Assembly (NCBI GenBank): GCA_027717655.1
Contig: JALLOH010000008.1
Span: forward strand, 1-53,998
Length of the DNA stretch: 53,998 bases
Source of the DNA: Acidobacteriia bacterium AH_259_A11_L15
Lineage (GTDB): Bacteria > Acidobacteriota > Terriglobia > Acidiferrales > 2-02-FULL-67-57
Direction of reading: 5' to 3'
Both the position numbers and the translations under genes were made by a program. Numbering within the stretch: position 1 is the stretch's first letter; the number at the start of each line of letters is the position of its first letter. Of this stretch, positions 33,226-40,992 are shown piece after piece. The notes under the pieces are model-generated. The model made no database searches, had not been told where the DNA came from, and was given only the letters and a program-made list of their open reading frames with translations.

Positions 33226-33873
33226 CTACCGGAGTTTAGCGAGGTCGAACTCGGCTTTCACCTGCTGGCCGTCGGGGGTAAGGACGATCACCTGGGTGGG
33301 CTCGGAGGCGACCTGGTTCGGGTCAAACACCAACGTGACCTCGGCGCCCGCCAGCCAGCAGCCGCCCCAGTCGGAGCAGGAGTAGAACGGGTCGCCGCCC
33401 GTATAGGCCGGGGTCACCTCGCCCCGCTGCACCACGTGGAATTCGAACTCCTTCCAGAAATCCGGGTCGCGGAAGTAGATGGGTCCCAGGTGGATGGGAA
33501 AATGATAGGGCGAGTGCGCCGGGTAGGTGGGGGTGAGCTCGAGGCGCACCTTGACCACCACCCGCGGAGGCTGCTGGCGGTAGTCGGCTCCGGCGCGCAG
33601 CGGCGAGTAGCTCCCGGGGGCGGCGCGGGCCCGGTCCACCACGGCCTTGAACGGAGTGACCATCTCAATCCGCACCACGTAGGGGCCTTGCTCCGGCCGG
33701 GGGAAGGTTCGAACGTAGCCCTGGAAAAACTCCTTCGACCGGAACGTGGTGTCGTTCCCCAAGTAGTACGCCTCCCGAATCTCCCGCGGGGTCAACTCCC
33801 GCTCGTAGGCCTGCGCCGCCGACCCCAGCAGGAGGGCCAGTGCTGCTATCGCAATTTGTCTTTTGTTCTGCAT
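33226..33873 (-). CDS. Secreted protein of unknown function
   Basis: A 215-residue protein with a signal peptide (RQIAIAALALLLGSAAQA) and a mature part rich in beta strands (YVVRIEMVTPFKAVVDRARA, VVVKVRLELTPTYPAHSPYH, AEVTLVFDPNQVASEPTQVI). Two cysteines in FYSCSDWGGCW could form a disulfide. The family is not recognised, though its pattern suggests an envelope protein. It is flanked by repeat blocks on both sides and stands alone. Confidence 0.7.
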   Translation of the reverse strand: MQNKRQIAIAALALLLGSAAQAYERELTPREIREAYYLGNDTTFRSKEFFQGYVRTFPRPEQGPYVVRIEMVTPFKAVVDRARAAPGSYSPLRAGADYRQQPPRVVVKVRLELTPTYPAHSPYHFPIHLGPIYFRDPDFWKEFEFHVVQRGEVTPAYTGGDPFYSCSDWGGCWLAGAEVTLVFDPNQVASEPTQVIVLTPDGQQVKAEFDLAKLR

Positions 33874-33929
33874 CGTCTCTGATTACTTAGATGCGCCGCT
33901 CCCGGGGGAAAGGTTTCCTCGCTCTCGAG

Positions 33930-34133
33930 GTGCCATTCCCCTTTATCGCCGAGCCCGGTGGCTTGTCCTGAGCGAAGTCGAAGGGCCCCTGCCACCGGGA
34001 CCCAGCGGCGGGGGCTGCTGGGCTGGATGAAATAAAGTCCCTCAGGGGCTAAAGCCCAAGAATTTTTTGGGGCGGGCTTTCGGCACGGCTCCCTCGACTT
34101 CGCTCGGGACAAGTAAAGCCGTGCCCTGACGGA
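33930..34133. repeat. Cluster of hairpins with palindromic units nested in their loops
   Basis: CCCGGTGGC (33956-33964) pairs with GCCACCGGG (33993-34001), and the loop holds a CCTGAGCGAAGTCGAAGGG unit. GGCACGGCT (34082-34090) pairs with AGCCGTGCC (34117-34125), and the loop holds CCCTCGACTTCGCTCGGG (34091-34108). Between them lies a GGGGCTAAAGCCC hairpin. The nesting suggests that the unit is inserted into pre-existing hairpins. Confidence 0.7.
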
Positions 34134-34139
34134 ATTAAC

Positions 34140-34238
34140 CCACATAAGCAGGGTTTCCTGGTAGCGGGCAAATTGTGGGTGGCGCACCAGCAGCAGCCGC
34201 TTGCCCTCGGCCAGGCCTTCAAACGTGAAACCTCCGGG
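34140..34238 (-). pseudogene. Gene fragment next to attC, carboxypeptidase-regulatory-like
   Basis: The minus strand reads GGFTFEGLAEGKRLLLVRHP then QFARYQETLLMW before running into repeat DNA. The pattern 'G-x-F-x-FEGL-x-x-G-x-x-LLLVRHP' resembles the last strands of a CarboxypepD_reg-type beta-sandwich. It begins directly at the outer end of attC2, so it may be a gene end cut by cassette insertion, or a decayed third cassette. Confidence 0.4.
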
Positions 34239-34328
34239 GCCTAACGGCTGCGAGCTGAGCGGCGCCGCTGAGTACCACGCATTAGCATGGGGCACCGTGG
34301 CGGCGTCCGCTCCAGCGAGTGGTTAGGC
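34239..34328 (-). repeat. Integron attC recombination site (attC2)
   Basis: On the plus strand GCCTAAC (34239-34245) and GTTAGGC (34322-34328) are the outer boxes. Inside, GAGCGGCGCCGC (34257-34268) pairs over 12 bases with GCGGCG-CCGCTC at 34300-34312, with a single unpaired base at 34306. One extrahelical base in the inner box is the hallmark of attC sites recognised by integron integrases. The central loop is 31 bases; total length 90 is within the known range. The stop codon of the cassette gene lies inside the outer box. Confidence 0.85.
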
Positions 34329-35009
34329 AGAGCGCTGCATCTCGGTGATCGACAGTATGTGGAAGATGACTGCGTAGGGGACAAGGAACAGCGGGATCAT
34401 GCCAGTGGGATAAAGCAGTACCTGATTTGGCTGGTCAAACGCGAACAGTTGGAAGGGCGTTGCTGAACTCGTAATTCCAAAGAAGAAGGCGCTGACGAAA
34501 TCGGTTATTCCGACGAAGAAAACGAGTTTGACAGCACCATTCGGGATTTCCTGGTTTCGGTAGCGGATGAGCACAGCTAGGGCGATGATGCCGACGAGTA
34601 GGTCTCCCCAGCCAGCCGGATGGGCGAATACCCCCGGCAAGTTGCCTCGCCAGTGCTCCAGAACGAAGACCAATCCGATGACTCGGAGCACCTGCAAGCC
34701 GATCAACATGTGCTGGGACAGCCCCTTGCCAACCAAGGCCCAGCGGAACGCGTAACCGAGGCCCGCCGCAAGAAAGAGATATGAAAGCGGCCTGACGGGT
34801 AATCTGCGAAAAAACTCGCGGTCGAAACCGTATTTGACGGCGCCGAAGGCGAAGATGCTCCATGCAAGTACGACCAGCGTCAACGCGATGGTCTTGGCCT
34901 TAGTATGGCCCGATTCTCTAAAGGTGAAATAGACATACCAGGTCGTCAGCGCCCAGGTGAGGAGGATAACGACTTCCGTTACGAAACTCGCATCCAACTG
35001 ACTAGGCAT
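34323..35009 (-). CDS. Integron cassette gene 2: multi-pass membrane protein
   Basis: A 228-residue protein with about six or seven membrane helices (VTEVVILLTWALTTWYVYFT, TKAKTIALTLVVLAWSIFAF, LSYLFLAAGLGYAFRWALV, QHMLIGLQVLRVIGLVFVLE and more). Function and family not recognised. I use ATG 35009. The stop TAA is inside attC2, and attC1 lies 90 bases upstream, so the gene fills one complete cassette of about 860 bases (35104 to 34245). Base composition is lower in GC than the neighbours. No promoter is visible inside the cassette. Confidence 0.7.
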   Translation of the reverse strand: MPSQLDASFVTEVVILLTWALTTWYVYFTFRESGHTKAKTIALTLVVLAWSIFAFGAVKYGFDREFFRRLPVRPLSYLFLAAGLGYAFRWALVGKGLSQHMLIGLQVLRVIGLVFVLEHWRGNLPGVFAHPAGWGDLLVGIIALAVLIRYRNQEIPNGAVKLVFFVGITDFVSAFFFGITSSATPFQLFAFDQPNQVLLYPTGMIPLFLVPYAVIFHILSITEMQRSA

Positions 35010-35098
35010 GGCGCGCTGCTCCAACCTCGTAATGCGCGGATCCTATCATCACCTTTAGCCTCCATCTCGCTGCGGAGTGACTCTTCATTGGGCGCTCT

Positions 35099-35230
35099 GC
35101 CTAACAGTGGCGATGAGCGGCGTGGCCAGCCCCTGTGTGCCTGGCACGACCTCACCTCGACTGCTACTTTGTTTACTGTGCCCCCGTCGCTATCCGAAGA
35201 GCGCCACGTCCACTCCATGCCTTGTTAGGC
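35099..35230 (-). repeat. Integron attC recombination site (attC1)
   Basis: Outer boxes GCCTAACA (35099-35106) and TGTTAGGC (35223-35230). The inner box GCGGCGTGGC (35117-35126) pairs with GCCACG-CCAC at 35203-35213, nine of ten bases, with one unpaired base at 35209 in the same position as in attC2. At 132 bases it is long but within the range of known attC sites. Orientation matches the cassette genes on the minus strand. Confidence 0.8.
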
Positions 35231-35267
35231 ATCGCTCCTTCCGGGCTTCGACTGCACGTCAATTTAG

Positions 35268-35900
35268 CTAAGTCAAGCCAGACTTATCCACGAATTTGCC
35301 CTGCAGTTCAATCATCTTCGTGAGCATCGCATTGAGCCGTTCAGCCTTCTCCAGAGATTCCTTGCGGAGATCGGAAACAACTGTTTTTGCATGCGCCAGA
35401 TCCTGTGCATCAAGCAGACAGCGGACTTTTTTCGAGACATCCTTCACGCGTCCGGAGATGATCCGGGCAATCTCGACGAATGACGCATCAGATTTGGACA
35501 GATCGTGAAACAGCGCCTCGAGTGCGCTCACTTCATCAGAATTTAGGAACTTGGTCTTGACGAACTTGCTTAATACACCGCTAAGATAGGCTTTGTGAAT
35601 GTTCCCTATCCGGGAACAGCTTCCCTTCGCCTTGTTCACGGAAATCTCGAGTGGACCAGAAGCGAGGTTGTCCAGCTGTCGCGTAAGGTCGGCAGTTACT
35701 TGCTCGGGGAGTGAGATATTGCTCACGCTAAGCAGTGCCTCTCGCAGGGCCGTAGTACTCTTCTCGATCTCACCAAGCGCTTCCGCCAGGCTCCGCCCGG
35801 CCTTCTCTGGGCTGCTGATGACCTTAAGCAGCAGTTTCTCCAAGAGGCCTACGCGCTCAACCATACCAATCGTCATGTCAACCGGATCTAGGTATCCCAT
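35268..35900 (-). CDS. Integron cassette gene 1: helical protein of unknown function
   Basis: A 210-residue soluble, almost entirely helical protein with coiled-coil tendency (AGRSLAEALGEIEKSTTALR, LRKESLEKAERLNAMLTKMI). No recognisable motif. AAGGAG and GAGAGG lie just before ATG 35900. The gene ends 38 bases before attC1 and begins 36 bases after a GTTAGGC core (35936-35942), so it occupies a cassette of about 840 bases. Its AT-richer composition differs from thyX next door, as expected for a captured gene. Confidence 0.65.
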   Translation of the reverse strand: MGYLDPVDMTIGMVERVGLLEKLLLKVISSPEKAGRSLAEALGEIEKSTTALREALLSVSNISLPEQVTADLTRQLDNLASGPLEISVNKAKGSCSRIGNIHKAYLSGVLSKFVKTKFLNSDEVSALEALFHDLSKSDASFVEIARIISGRVKDVSKKVRCLLDAQDLAHAKTVVSDLRKESLEKAERLNAMLTKMIELQGKFVDKSGLT

Positions 35901-35935
35901 CCTCTCAGTTCTCCTTTCGGGGTGGTCGTTGCGAC

Positions 35936-35942
35936 GCCTAAC
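35936..35942 (-). other. Integron core site (GTTAGGC) at the outer edge of the cassette array
   Basis: On the minus strand GTTAGGC followed by GTCGCAACG. It is the recombination point G^TTAGGC where cassette 1 would begin. I cannot find a matching inverted box upstream toward 36030, so this may be a degraded attC, an attI-like site or a secondary site. Confidence 0.5.
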
Positions 35943-36029
35943 TAGAATTAGACAGAACCGTCTAGCAAGGCAAACCTTGCTGCCTGCTGCAGTCTATCAC
36001 CGAGTGACCACACTCACGATCCATTGTAA

Positions 36030-37562
36030 TTAGATCCTCCGGGCGATGGTGGGGAAGGATTCCCAGACCTTGAGGCCGCAAAAGTGGGAGCCCTCGGTGC
36101 AGATGGGCGAGGCGATGCCGACGCGGATAAAGCAGGGGGGGCCGACGTAGCGCATCAGGCGGGGGTGGACGCGGCGGACCTGCTCGATCTCCTCCATCGA
36201 AGCCTGATAAATCTCCTCCTGGGCGTTGAAGCAGGTGCGCATCGTCCACTTGTGCAGCAGGTGGATGAGGGAGCCGGACTCGAGGAAGCGCACCGCCACG
36301 GCGTTCGGCAACAGGTAGAGCGCGAACTCGCGCGGCACGCCCAGCTCCAGCAGCCGGTTCTTGGCCCGCCAGGCCTCGGCCATGGCCTGCTCGTAGACTT
36401 CCCGGGCCCGCGCGTCCCGCCGGATGAGCATCGGGGTGATGTAGTCCGGCTCGGTGGAGTCGGTCAGCAGCAAGAGCGGCCGCGAGCCGGGTACCATGCG
36501 GTGGCGCTGGTCCTGGCTGTCGGCGGTGTGGCTGATGCGCTTGACGAAGGTGTAGGTGGCGTGGTTCAGCGCCCGCATCAGCGGCGAGTGCGCGCTGACG
36601 TTGAGCGTCTCCAGCCGATAGCAATTCCTGGCCGGGTTCAGCACGGCCTCGAGTGCCTCGTTGTCCGACATCTCCGCCTGGCTGCGGCCCAGCACGGCGC
36701 GCACCGCCTGCGCCACCACCCGCTCGGCTCGGGGCGAGCAGTCCACCAGCAGCGAGACGCGGCCGTTCAGTTGCGCGTCAATTTCCAGCCGGAAGCCGTC
36801 CGTGGCCGGCGCTTGCAGGTACGGCCACTCGGAGAGCTGCTCGTCGCCCAGCGGCGCCTTGCCGATGCGCTGGAAGAAGGCGGGGTCCACTTCCCTCACC
36901 CGCGCCACCATCTCGCCCACTACTTGCGAGGCCTCCGTCGGCGTATCCCCCGCGCGCTGCATCCGCCACAGCCGGTGCAGAGTGATCCCGCTCAGGGTGT
37001 GCACCATGGTGGTGAAGGCGGCGATGGGCAGGACGTAGCGGGCGATCTCGATGGCTTTCTTCTCGGCCTGCCGGGCGACTTTCTTCTTGCGGCGCTCGTG
37101 TGACATCTCCGACAGGTGCCAGATGTCGGCCAGAGTGGCGTAGGTTTCTTCCTGAAGCAGCGCGCTCAGCTCCCGGTAGGTTCCCCAGGCGCGCTCGACC
37201 GCCTGCTCATAGACGCGGCGGGCCTCCCCGCCGAGGGGGGGCACGTAGGCCTGCACGCGGTCGAGGCGGACGTAGCGCTGCGACTGCTGCTCGGAATTGT
37301 AGAACGGGTGCGCGTGCAGGAAGCTCCAGACGAACTGCCGGCTCACGTTCTCCAGCCCGAACTCGAAGTGGGCGTGCTGGTAGACGGTGTGGTGGCCGCC
37401 CTCGAAGGTGGCGGCGCCGATGGTGACCCGCTGCTTATCGGTGATCTGGTCCGGGGTGATAAGCGTGGGCGAGTAGCAGGTGCGCGCGGCCGCGATGGCC
37501 GAGTCGTAGGGACGAGAGAAGTAGTTGCGGAGAGTAACCCGGGGTGCCGAGGATTCAACCAT
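36030..37562 (-). CDS. Double-domain ThyX-like (flavin-dependent thymidylate synthase family) protein
   Basis: A 510-residue protein, about twice the length of canonical ThyX, and the two halves look like tandem ThyX-type modules. The first half has ENVSRQFVWSFLHAHPFYNS and EQQSQRYVRLDRVQAYVPP, corresponding to the RHR-x7-S flavin/dUMP signature, but with HAH in place of RHR and one extra residue. The second half has FVKRISHTADSQDQRHRMVP, a second degenerate copy. It may make dTMP or may be a relative with another flavin reaction. No thyA is in the window. No clear ribosome site before ATG 37562. Confidence 0.7.
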   Translation of the reverse strand: MVESSAPRVTLRNYFSRPYDSAIAAARTCYSPTLITPDQITDKQRVTIGAATFEGGHHTVYQHAHFEFGLENVSRQFVWSFLHAHPFYNSEQQSQRYVRLDRVQAYVPPLGGEARRVYEQAVERAWGTYRELSALLQEETYATLADIWHLSEMSHERRKKKVARQAEKKAIEIARYVLPIAAFTTMVHTLSGITLHRLWRMQRAGDTPTEASQVVGEMVARVREVDPAFFQRIGKAPLGDEQLSEWPYLQAPATDGFRLEIDAQLNGRVSLLVDCSPRAERVVAQAVRAVLGRSQAEMSDNEALEAVLNPARNCYRLETLNVSAHSPLMRALNHATYTFVKRISHTADSQDQRHRMVPGSRPLLLLTDSTEPDYITPMLIRRDARAREVYEQAMAEAWRAKNRLLELGVPREFALYLLPNAVAVRFLESGSLIHLLHKWTMRTCFNAQEEIYQASMEEIEQVRRVHPRLMRYVGPPCFIRVGIASPICTEGSHFCGLKVWESFPTIARRI

Positions 37563-38025
37563 CAGGCTGCCTGCCGCGCCAGGCTGGCTCGCGGGGGAGT
37601 CTACTCAACTCCACCCGCTCTCGCAAGTCCCCCTCGCTGCGTCATAGCCACCCACCTCCGACCGTCATCCCGAGCCCCGAATTATTCGGGGCGAGGGATC
37701 TGCTTGGGGGAGCAGTGGGAAGAGGAAAAAGCAGATTCCTCGCTTCGCTCGGAATGACAGACAAGAATGTCTGTCCCACTTAGAAAAGGAGCCTTTCAGG
37801 GCTGACCCTTCGGCTTCGCTCCCTTCGGCTGCGCTCAGGGCAAGCAGGACAAGAGCCCTGACCTGCCTTACCACAATCGCGGCTCAACTCTCCAGGGTTG
37901 ACAACCAAAGGCTGGCATAGGAAGGGCTTTAGCCCCTGAGGTCCCAGCGGCGGGGGCCACTGGGTTGGACGACGAAACACAGTAGTGAGGGCACAGGGGG
38001 AGCAGTGCTTTCAGGCAAAGGAAGC
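37563..38025. repeat. Repeat-filled gap between thyX-like gene and rpmE
   Basis: Bases 37663-37760 are a compound palindrome (GTCATCCCGAGC ... GCTCGGAATGAC, inner CCCCGAATTATTCGGGG). Bases 37804-37846 are two palindromic units in tandem. Bases 37918-37975 hold GGGCTTTAGCCCCTGAGG and the CCAGCGGCGGGGGCCACTGG hairpin. No gene seen. Confidence 0.6.
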
Positions 38026-38295
38026 CTACTTCTTGGTGGGGACGGATTTCTTGCCCGATTCGGGCTTGCCGGCCTGTTGTTGCTGCTGGGCGGCCTGGGC
38101 GTACTTGCGCTGGAAGCGCTCCACCCGCCCGGCGGTGTCGATGAACTTCATCTTGCCGGTGAAATAGGGGTGGCAGGCGGAGCAGAGCTCCACCCGCAGG
38201 TGGTCGCCTTTCACCGTGGAGCGGGTCTTGAAGCTGTTCCCGCAGGCGCAGGAAATCGTGACTTCGTGGTAGTCGGGATGAATCCCTTCCTTCAC
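38026..38295 (-). CDS. rpmE: 50S ribosomal protein L31
   Basis: An 89-residue zinc-type L31: [20 protein letters not shown] with Cys16 and Cys18, and [20 protein letters not shown] with Cys38 and Cys41, which together bind zinc. The alternative zinc-free form lacks these cysteines. The C-terminal 20 residues ([20 protein letters not shown]) are a low-complexity extension beyond the usual length of about 70. It stands alone between repeat blocks. Confidence 0.95.
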   Translation of the reverse strand: MKEGIHPDYHEVTISCACGNSFKTRSTVKGDHLRVELCSACHPYFTGKMKFIDTAGRVERFQRKYAQAAQQQQQAGKPESGKKSVPTKK

Positions 38296-38677
38296 GTCTT
38301 TAATCTCCTTCGCAAACTCATCCTAGCAGAGAATCCTTTCTTGGGCAAGCTCACCGCAGAGGCGCAGAGAGCGCAGGAAAAGCCGCGGGTAGCCTTTCGC
38401 GCAAGCCGCGCTGCCTCAACTCGACTCGGGGCGTGCCGGCCGCGGGGGGGCTATCCCTCCCTAGGCGGCATGCGTTCTGCGTCCAGAACGCATCCGAACG
38501 CATGAGACGGCCATTCCACAACGGCCTCGGAGCGCCCCTTCCTTGTCATTCTGAGCCCCGCCCCTTCAGTGAAAGGGCGGGGCGAAGAATCTCAATCGAA
38601 GGTATGGGCAACGCTGAGATCCTTCGCTTCGCTCCCTTCGGCAAGCTCAGGGCAAGCAGGATGACAAGAAAAGCCGG
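38296..38677. repeat. Repeats including one copy of a 152-bp duplicated segment
   Basis: Bases 38406-38557 are nearly identical to 40993-41146 (a few substitutions and small indels) and contain the perfect hairpin TGCGTTCTG-cgtc-CAGAACGCA. Next to it, 38540-38665 form a TGTCATTCTGAG...GATGACA compound palindrome. No gene seen. Confidence 0.75.
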
Positions 38678-38752
38678 TCACGAGCCAAGCAGCTGGCGCA
38701 CAATTACCAGCCTCTGGATTTCGGAAGTGCCTTCGTCGAGGTTGAACAAACG
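38678..38752 (-). pseudogene. C-terminal remnant of an acyl-CoA dehydrogenase
   Basis: The minus strand reads RLFNLDEGTSEIQRLVIVRQ then LLGS-stop, closely matching the end of the intact dehydrogenase at 41338-42498 (ITELYEGTSEIQRLVIARQL). Only about 24 codons remain; they include the expected catalytic Glu. The fragment lies between the end of the pentapeptide gene and a copy of the 152-bp segment that also lies downstream of the intact gene. Confidence 0.75.
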
Positions 38753-38758
38753 GCACGG

Positions 38759-40675
38759 TCACTCTTCGAATCGGTGGATGACTCGCTCTATGGCTCGCTC
38801 GATGTAATCGGGCGGTAGGCCCAGCTCTTTGAGCATGACCTCGTCGTAGATCGCCCAGTCCCAACCCGTGGCCTCACGGAGTTGATCCACACTCCACGCT
38901 GTAGCGCCCTGCAGGTTGGCTCCATGCACGTCCGCGCCCTCCAGCTCGGTCCTTCCGAGGTCTGCACCTTGCAGGTTGGCCCTGACAAGATTAGCGCCCC
39001 GCAGGTTGGCCTCCAGCAGGTCTGCGCCCTGCAGGTCGGCTGCCCGTAGGTTGGCGCCCTGCAGGTTGGCCCCCCGCAGGTCCGCGCCCCGCAGCTTGGC
39101 CTCTGGGAGGACTGCACCTTGCAGGTTGGCCCCCACCAAATCAGCGCCCTGCAGGTCGGCTGCCCATAGGTTGGCGTCCTGGAGGTTGCCCCCCCACAGG
39201 TCCGCGCCCCGCAGGTTGGCTTGGCGCAGGTCTGCATTAACAAGGAAAGCACCCCTGCACCTGGCATAGCGCAGGTCGGCCCCCTGCAGCTTGGCCCCGC
39301 GGACAAGAGGAATCTGGCTCTCATCTTGTCCGGTCCAATTCGGTGGCTTAATGGAAACATCTGCCTCGGTAAAATCCGCGAAAGTGCGATAACGGACGAA
39401 CTTAAAAACTTCTGGCACCCATCTGCGAGGGTCGCCGAAACTCAACTCTGGTGGTCTAGTGCCTATCTCGCGGTAGAGCTCCGGCGGCACTCCCTCGATG
39501 GCGCCGTAGGAGAAAACCAAAAAAATGGCCGCGAGCAAAACAGTCACTTCAGCACGCCTCCGTAGTGTCGAATCTGCCCACGGCCTCTTCCAGCGCAAGC
39601 GTGTAAAGATTTCTCCGCGCAAGGTGCTGCGGGCGAGTCGGTAGGACAGGATGGCGAAGCTGATTGCGCCCACGAGCAAGCCGACGTGGAGGATGGTGCC
39701 TACCCAATCGTGGCGGGGGAGGTAGCGGCCCCAGTAGAAGATAAGCGTGAGGGGGACGGCGCACCAGGCGAGGAGAATTGACAGCCATTTCTGGAAGCGA
39801 AACCAGGGCGGGGTGTCGCTGCGTAGTAACTTGAAGTGCGCGCGGACGAGGCCGTTGAGCAGCCAGGGGTGGGCGCGCTGGTCGAGGGGGCGCCCGTCGG
39901 GAAAGACGGCGGGAAGCTGGGCCAGCGCTTCCCAGAGGCGTTGCATATAGAGGTGAAAGTAGACGTAGAGGAAGACGAGCAGGAGCGGGCCGACTACGTA
40001 GAAGCCGACGATGGGGATTTGGGTTTGGATGATGGGCAGAGGAGAGGATTTGGAGTTCGTCAGGAGTAGGACGTCGGTGGTGGTGGCGATGGTGAGCAAG
40101 GAGTAGAGGCAGCCGAGGAGCAAAGCGGTGAAGAGCTTGCGGGCCATTCGGGAGGTTTCTTCGACAATCGGGAGCCCCTCGAATTTTTGTATGTCTGGCG
40201 GTAGCTTGGCTCCGGAGACGTTCGCGCCGGCCAGTTGCCCCGCCAAAAGGCCCGTGGCGTCAGTGAGGTCTGCATCTTGCAGGTTTGCTTCCTGCAGGTT
40301 CGCATGGAGGAGACTCGCTTTCTGAAGCTTGGCCCCGCTCACATGCGCTCCCTGCAAGTTGGCGTTCAACAAGTCGGCGCCCTGCAGGTTCGCCCGCTCC
40401 AGGTTGGCGCCCTGCAGGTTGGCGAAGTTCAGGTTGACTCCCTGCAGGTTCGCCCCGACTAGGAGTGCGCCCTGCAGGTTGGCCGCGCCCAGGTTGGCGT
40501 CGAGGAGCTTGACGCCCATCAGGTTGGCCCGGCTGAGGTCGGCCCGCGTCCCCTCATTTCCATCTGATTCCTCCCACTTGCGGTGGGCCTCGAGAATTTC
40601 CAACTCTTCTTTGGTGAGCTCGCGCAGCGGCTGTTCGGGGGTTTCGGGTTGTGGCTGTTTTTTCTCGTCGGCCAT
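38759..40675 (-). CDS. Membrane protein flanked by two pentapeptide-repeat domains
   Basis: A 638-residue protein. After an acidic, helical N-terminus, residues about 45-160 are pentapeptide repeats of A(D/N)LQG type. Five hydrophobic helices follow (LFTALLLGCLYSLLTIATT, IVGFYVVGPLLLVFLYVYFH, WLSILLAWCAVPLTLIFYW, TILHVGLLVGAISFAILSY, AEVTVLLAAIFLVFSYGA). A second, longer pentapeptide domain (GAKLQGADLRYARCRGAFLV onward) reaches near the C-terminus, which is helical. Both repeat domains probably form right-handed beta-helices on the same, cytoplasmic or periplasmic, side. At DNA level the repeats show as a recurring ccctgcaggttggc word. Role unknown. Confidence 0.85.
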   Translation of the reverse strand: MADEKKQPQPETPEQPLRELTKEELEILEAHRKWEESDGNEGTRADLSRANLMGVKLLDANLGAANLQGALLVGANLQGVNLNFANLQGANLERANLQGADLLNANLQGAHVSGAKLQKASLLHANLQEANLQDADLTDATGLLAGQLAGANVSGAKLPPDIQKFEGLPIVEETSRMARKLFTALLLGCLYSLLTIATTTDVLLLTNSKSSPLPIIQTQIPIVGFYVVGPLLLVFLYVYFHLYMQRLWEALAQLPAVFPDGRPLDQRAHPWLLNGLVRAHFKLLRSDTPPWFRFQKWLSILLAWCAVPLTLIFYWGRYLPRHDWVGTILHVGLLVGAISFAILSYRLARSTLRGEIFTRLRWKRPWADSTLRRRAEVTVLLAAIFLVFSYGAIEGVPPELYREIGTRPPELSFGDPRRWVPEVFKFVRYRTFADFTEADVSIKPPNWTGQDESQIPLVRGAKLQGADLRYARCRGAFLVNADLRQANLRGADLWGGNLQDANLWAADLQGADLVGANLQGAVLPEAKLRGADLRGANLQGANLRAADLQGADLLEANLRGANLVRANLQGADLGRTELEGADVHGANLQGATAWSVDQLREATGWDWAIYDEVMLKELGLPPDYIERAIERVIHRFEE

Positions 40676-40778
40676 TGCGGGTCTTCCAACGCGGAGAAGG
40701 AAAACAACGCGTTGAGTGTTTTATACACCAAGATGAGGGTCGGTGGGGAGAGCAAAAAACAGGACCAATCGGCAGGGG

Positions 40779-40988
40779 GCCCTTCGACTTCGCTCCCCTC
40801 GGCTTCGCTCAGGATCTGCGCTGCGCTTCGACCCTTCGACTTCGCTCCCTTCGGCTGTGCTCCCCTCGACAAGCTCCCTTCGACCCCGAAGTTTCGGGGC
40901 TCAGGGTCTTCGCTACGCTACGACGGGGTCTGCGCTGCGCTTCGACCCTTCGGCTTCGCTCAGGATCTGCGCTTCGCTCCGACAGGGC
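40779..40988. repeat. Dense array of palindromic repeat units
   Basis: About ten partial units in tandem (words CCCTTCGACTTCGCTC, CCCTCGGCTTCGCTCAGGAT, CTGCGCTGCGCTTCGACCC, CCTCGACAAGCTCCC) plus a CCCCGAAGTTTCGGGG hairpin. This is the densest cluster in the window. It lies upstream of the pentapeptide gene start (minus strand), which therefore may have it in its leader or promoter area. No gene seen. Confidence 0.75.
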
Positions 40989-40992
40989 AGGC

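Noticed and set aside
33846-34295. 149-codon frame on the minus strand across attC2 and the hairpin cluster
   Set aside because: Its start lies inside attC2 and most of it is translated repeat DNA (LRLRSGQATG). Only the middle part (34140-34238) looks like protein and is listed as a fragment.
35943-36029. attI or third attC site upstream of cassette 1
   Set aside because: A GTTAGGC core exists at 35936-35942, but no inverted partner box or inner stem could be paired in the 90 bases up to the thyX-like gene.
39000-39250. Regular 15-base direct repeats that could suggest a CRISPR array
   Set aside because: They are in frame and encode the pentapeptide (A-N/D-L-Q-G) pattern without unique spacers.
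40779-40988. Repeat array considered as CRISPR
   Set aside because: Units are degenerate, palindromic, directly abutting and without spacers of constant length; no cas genes in the window.
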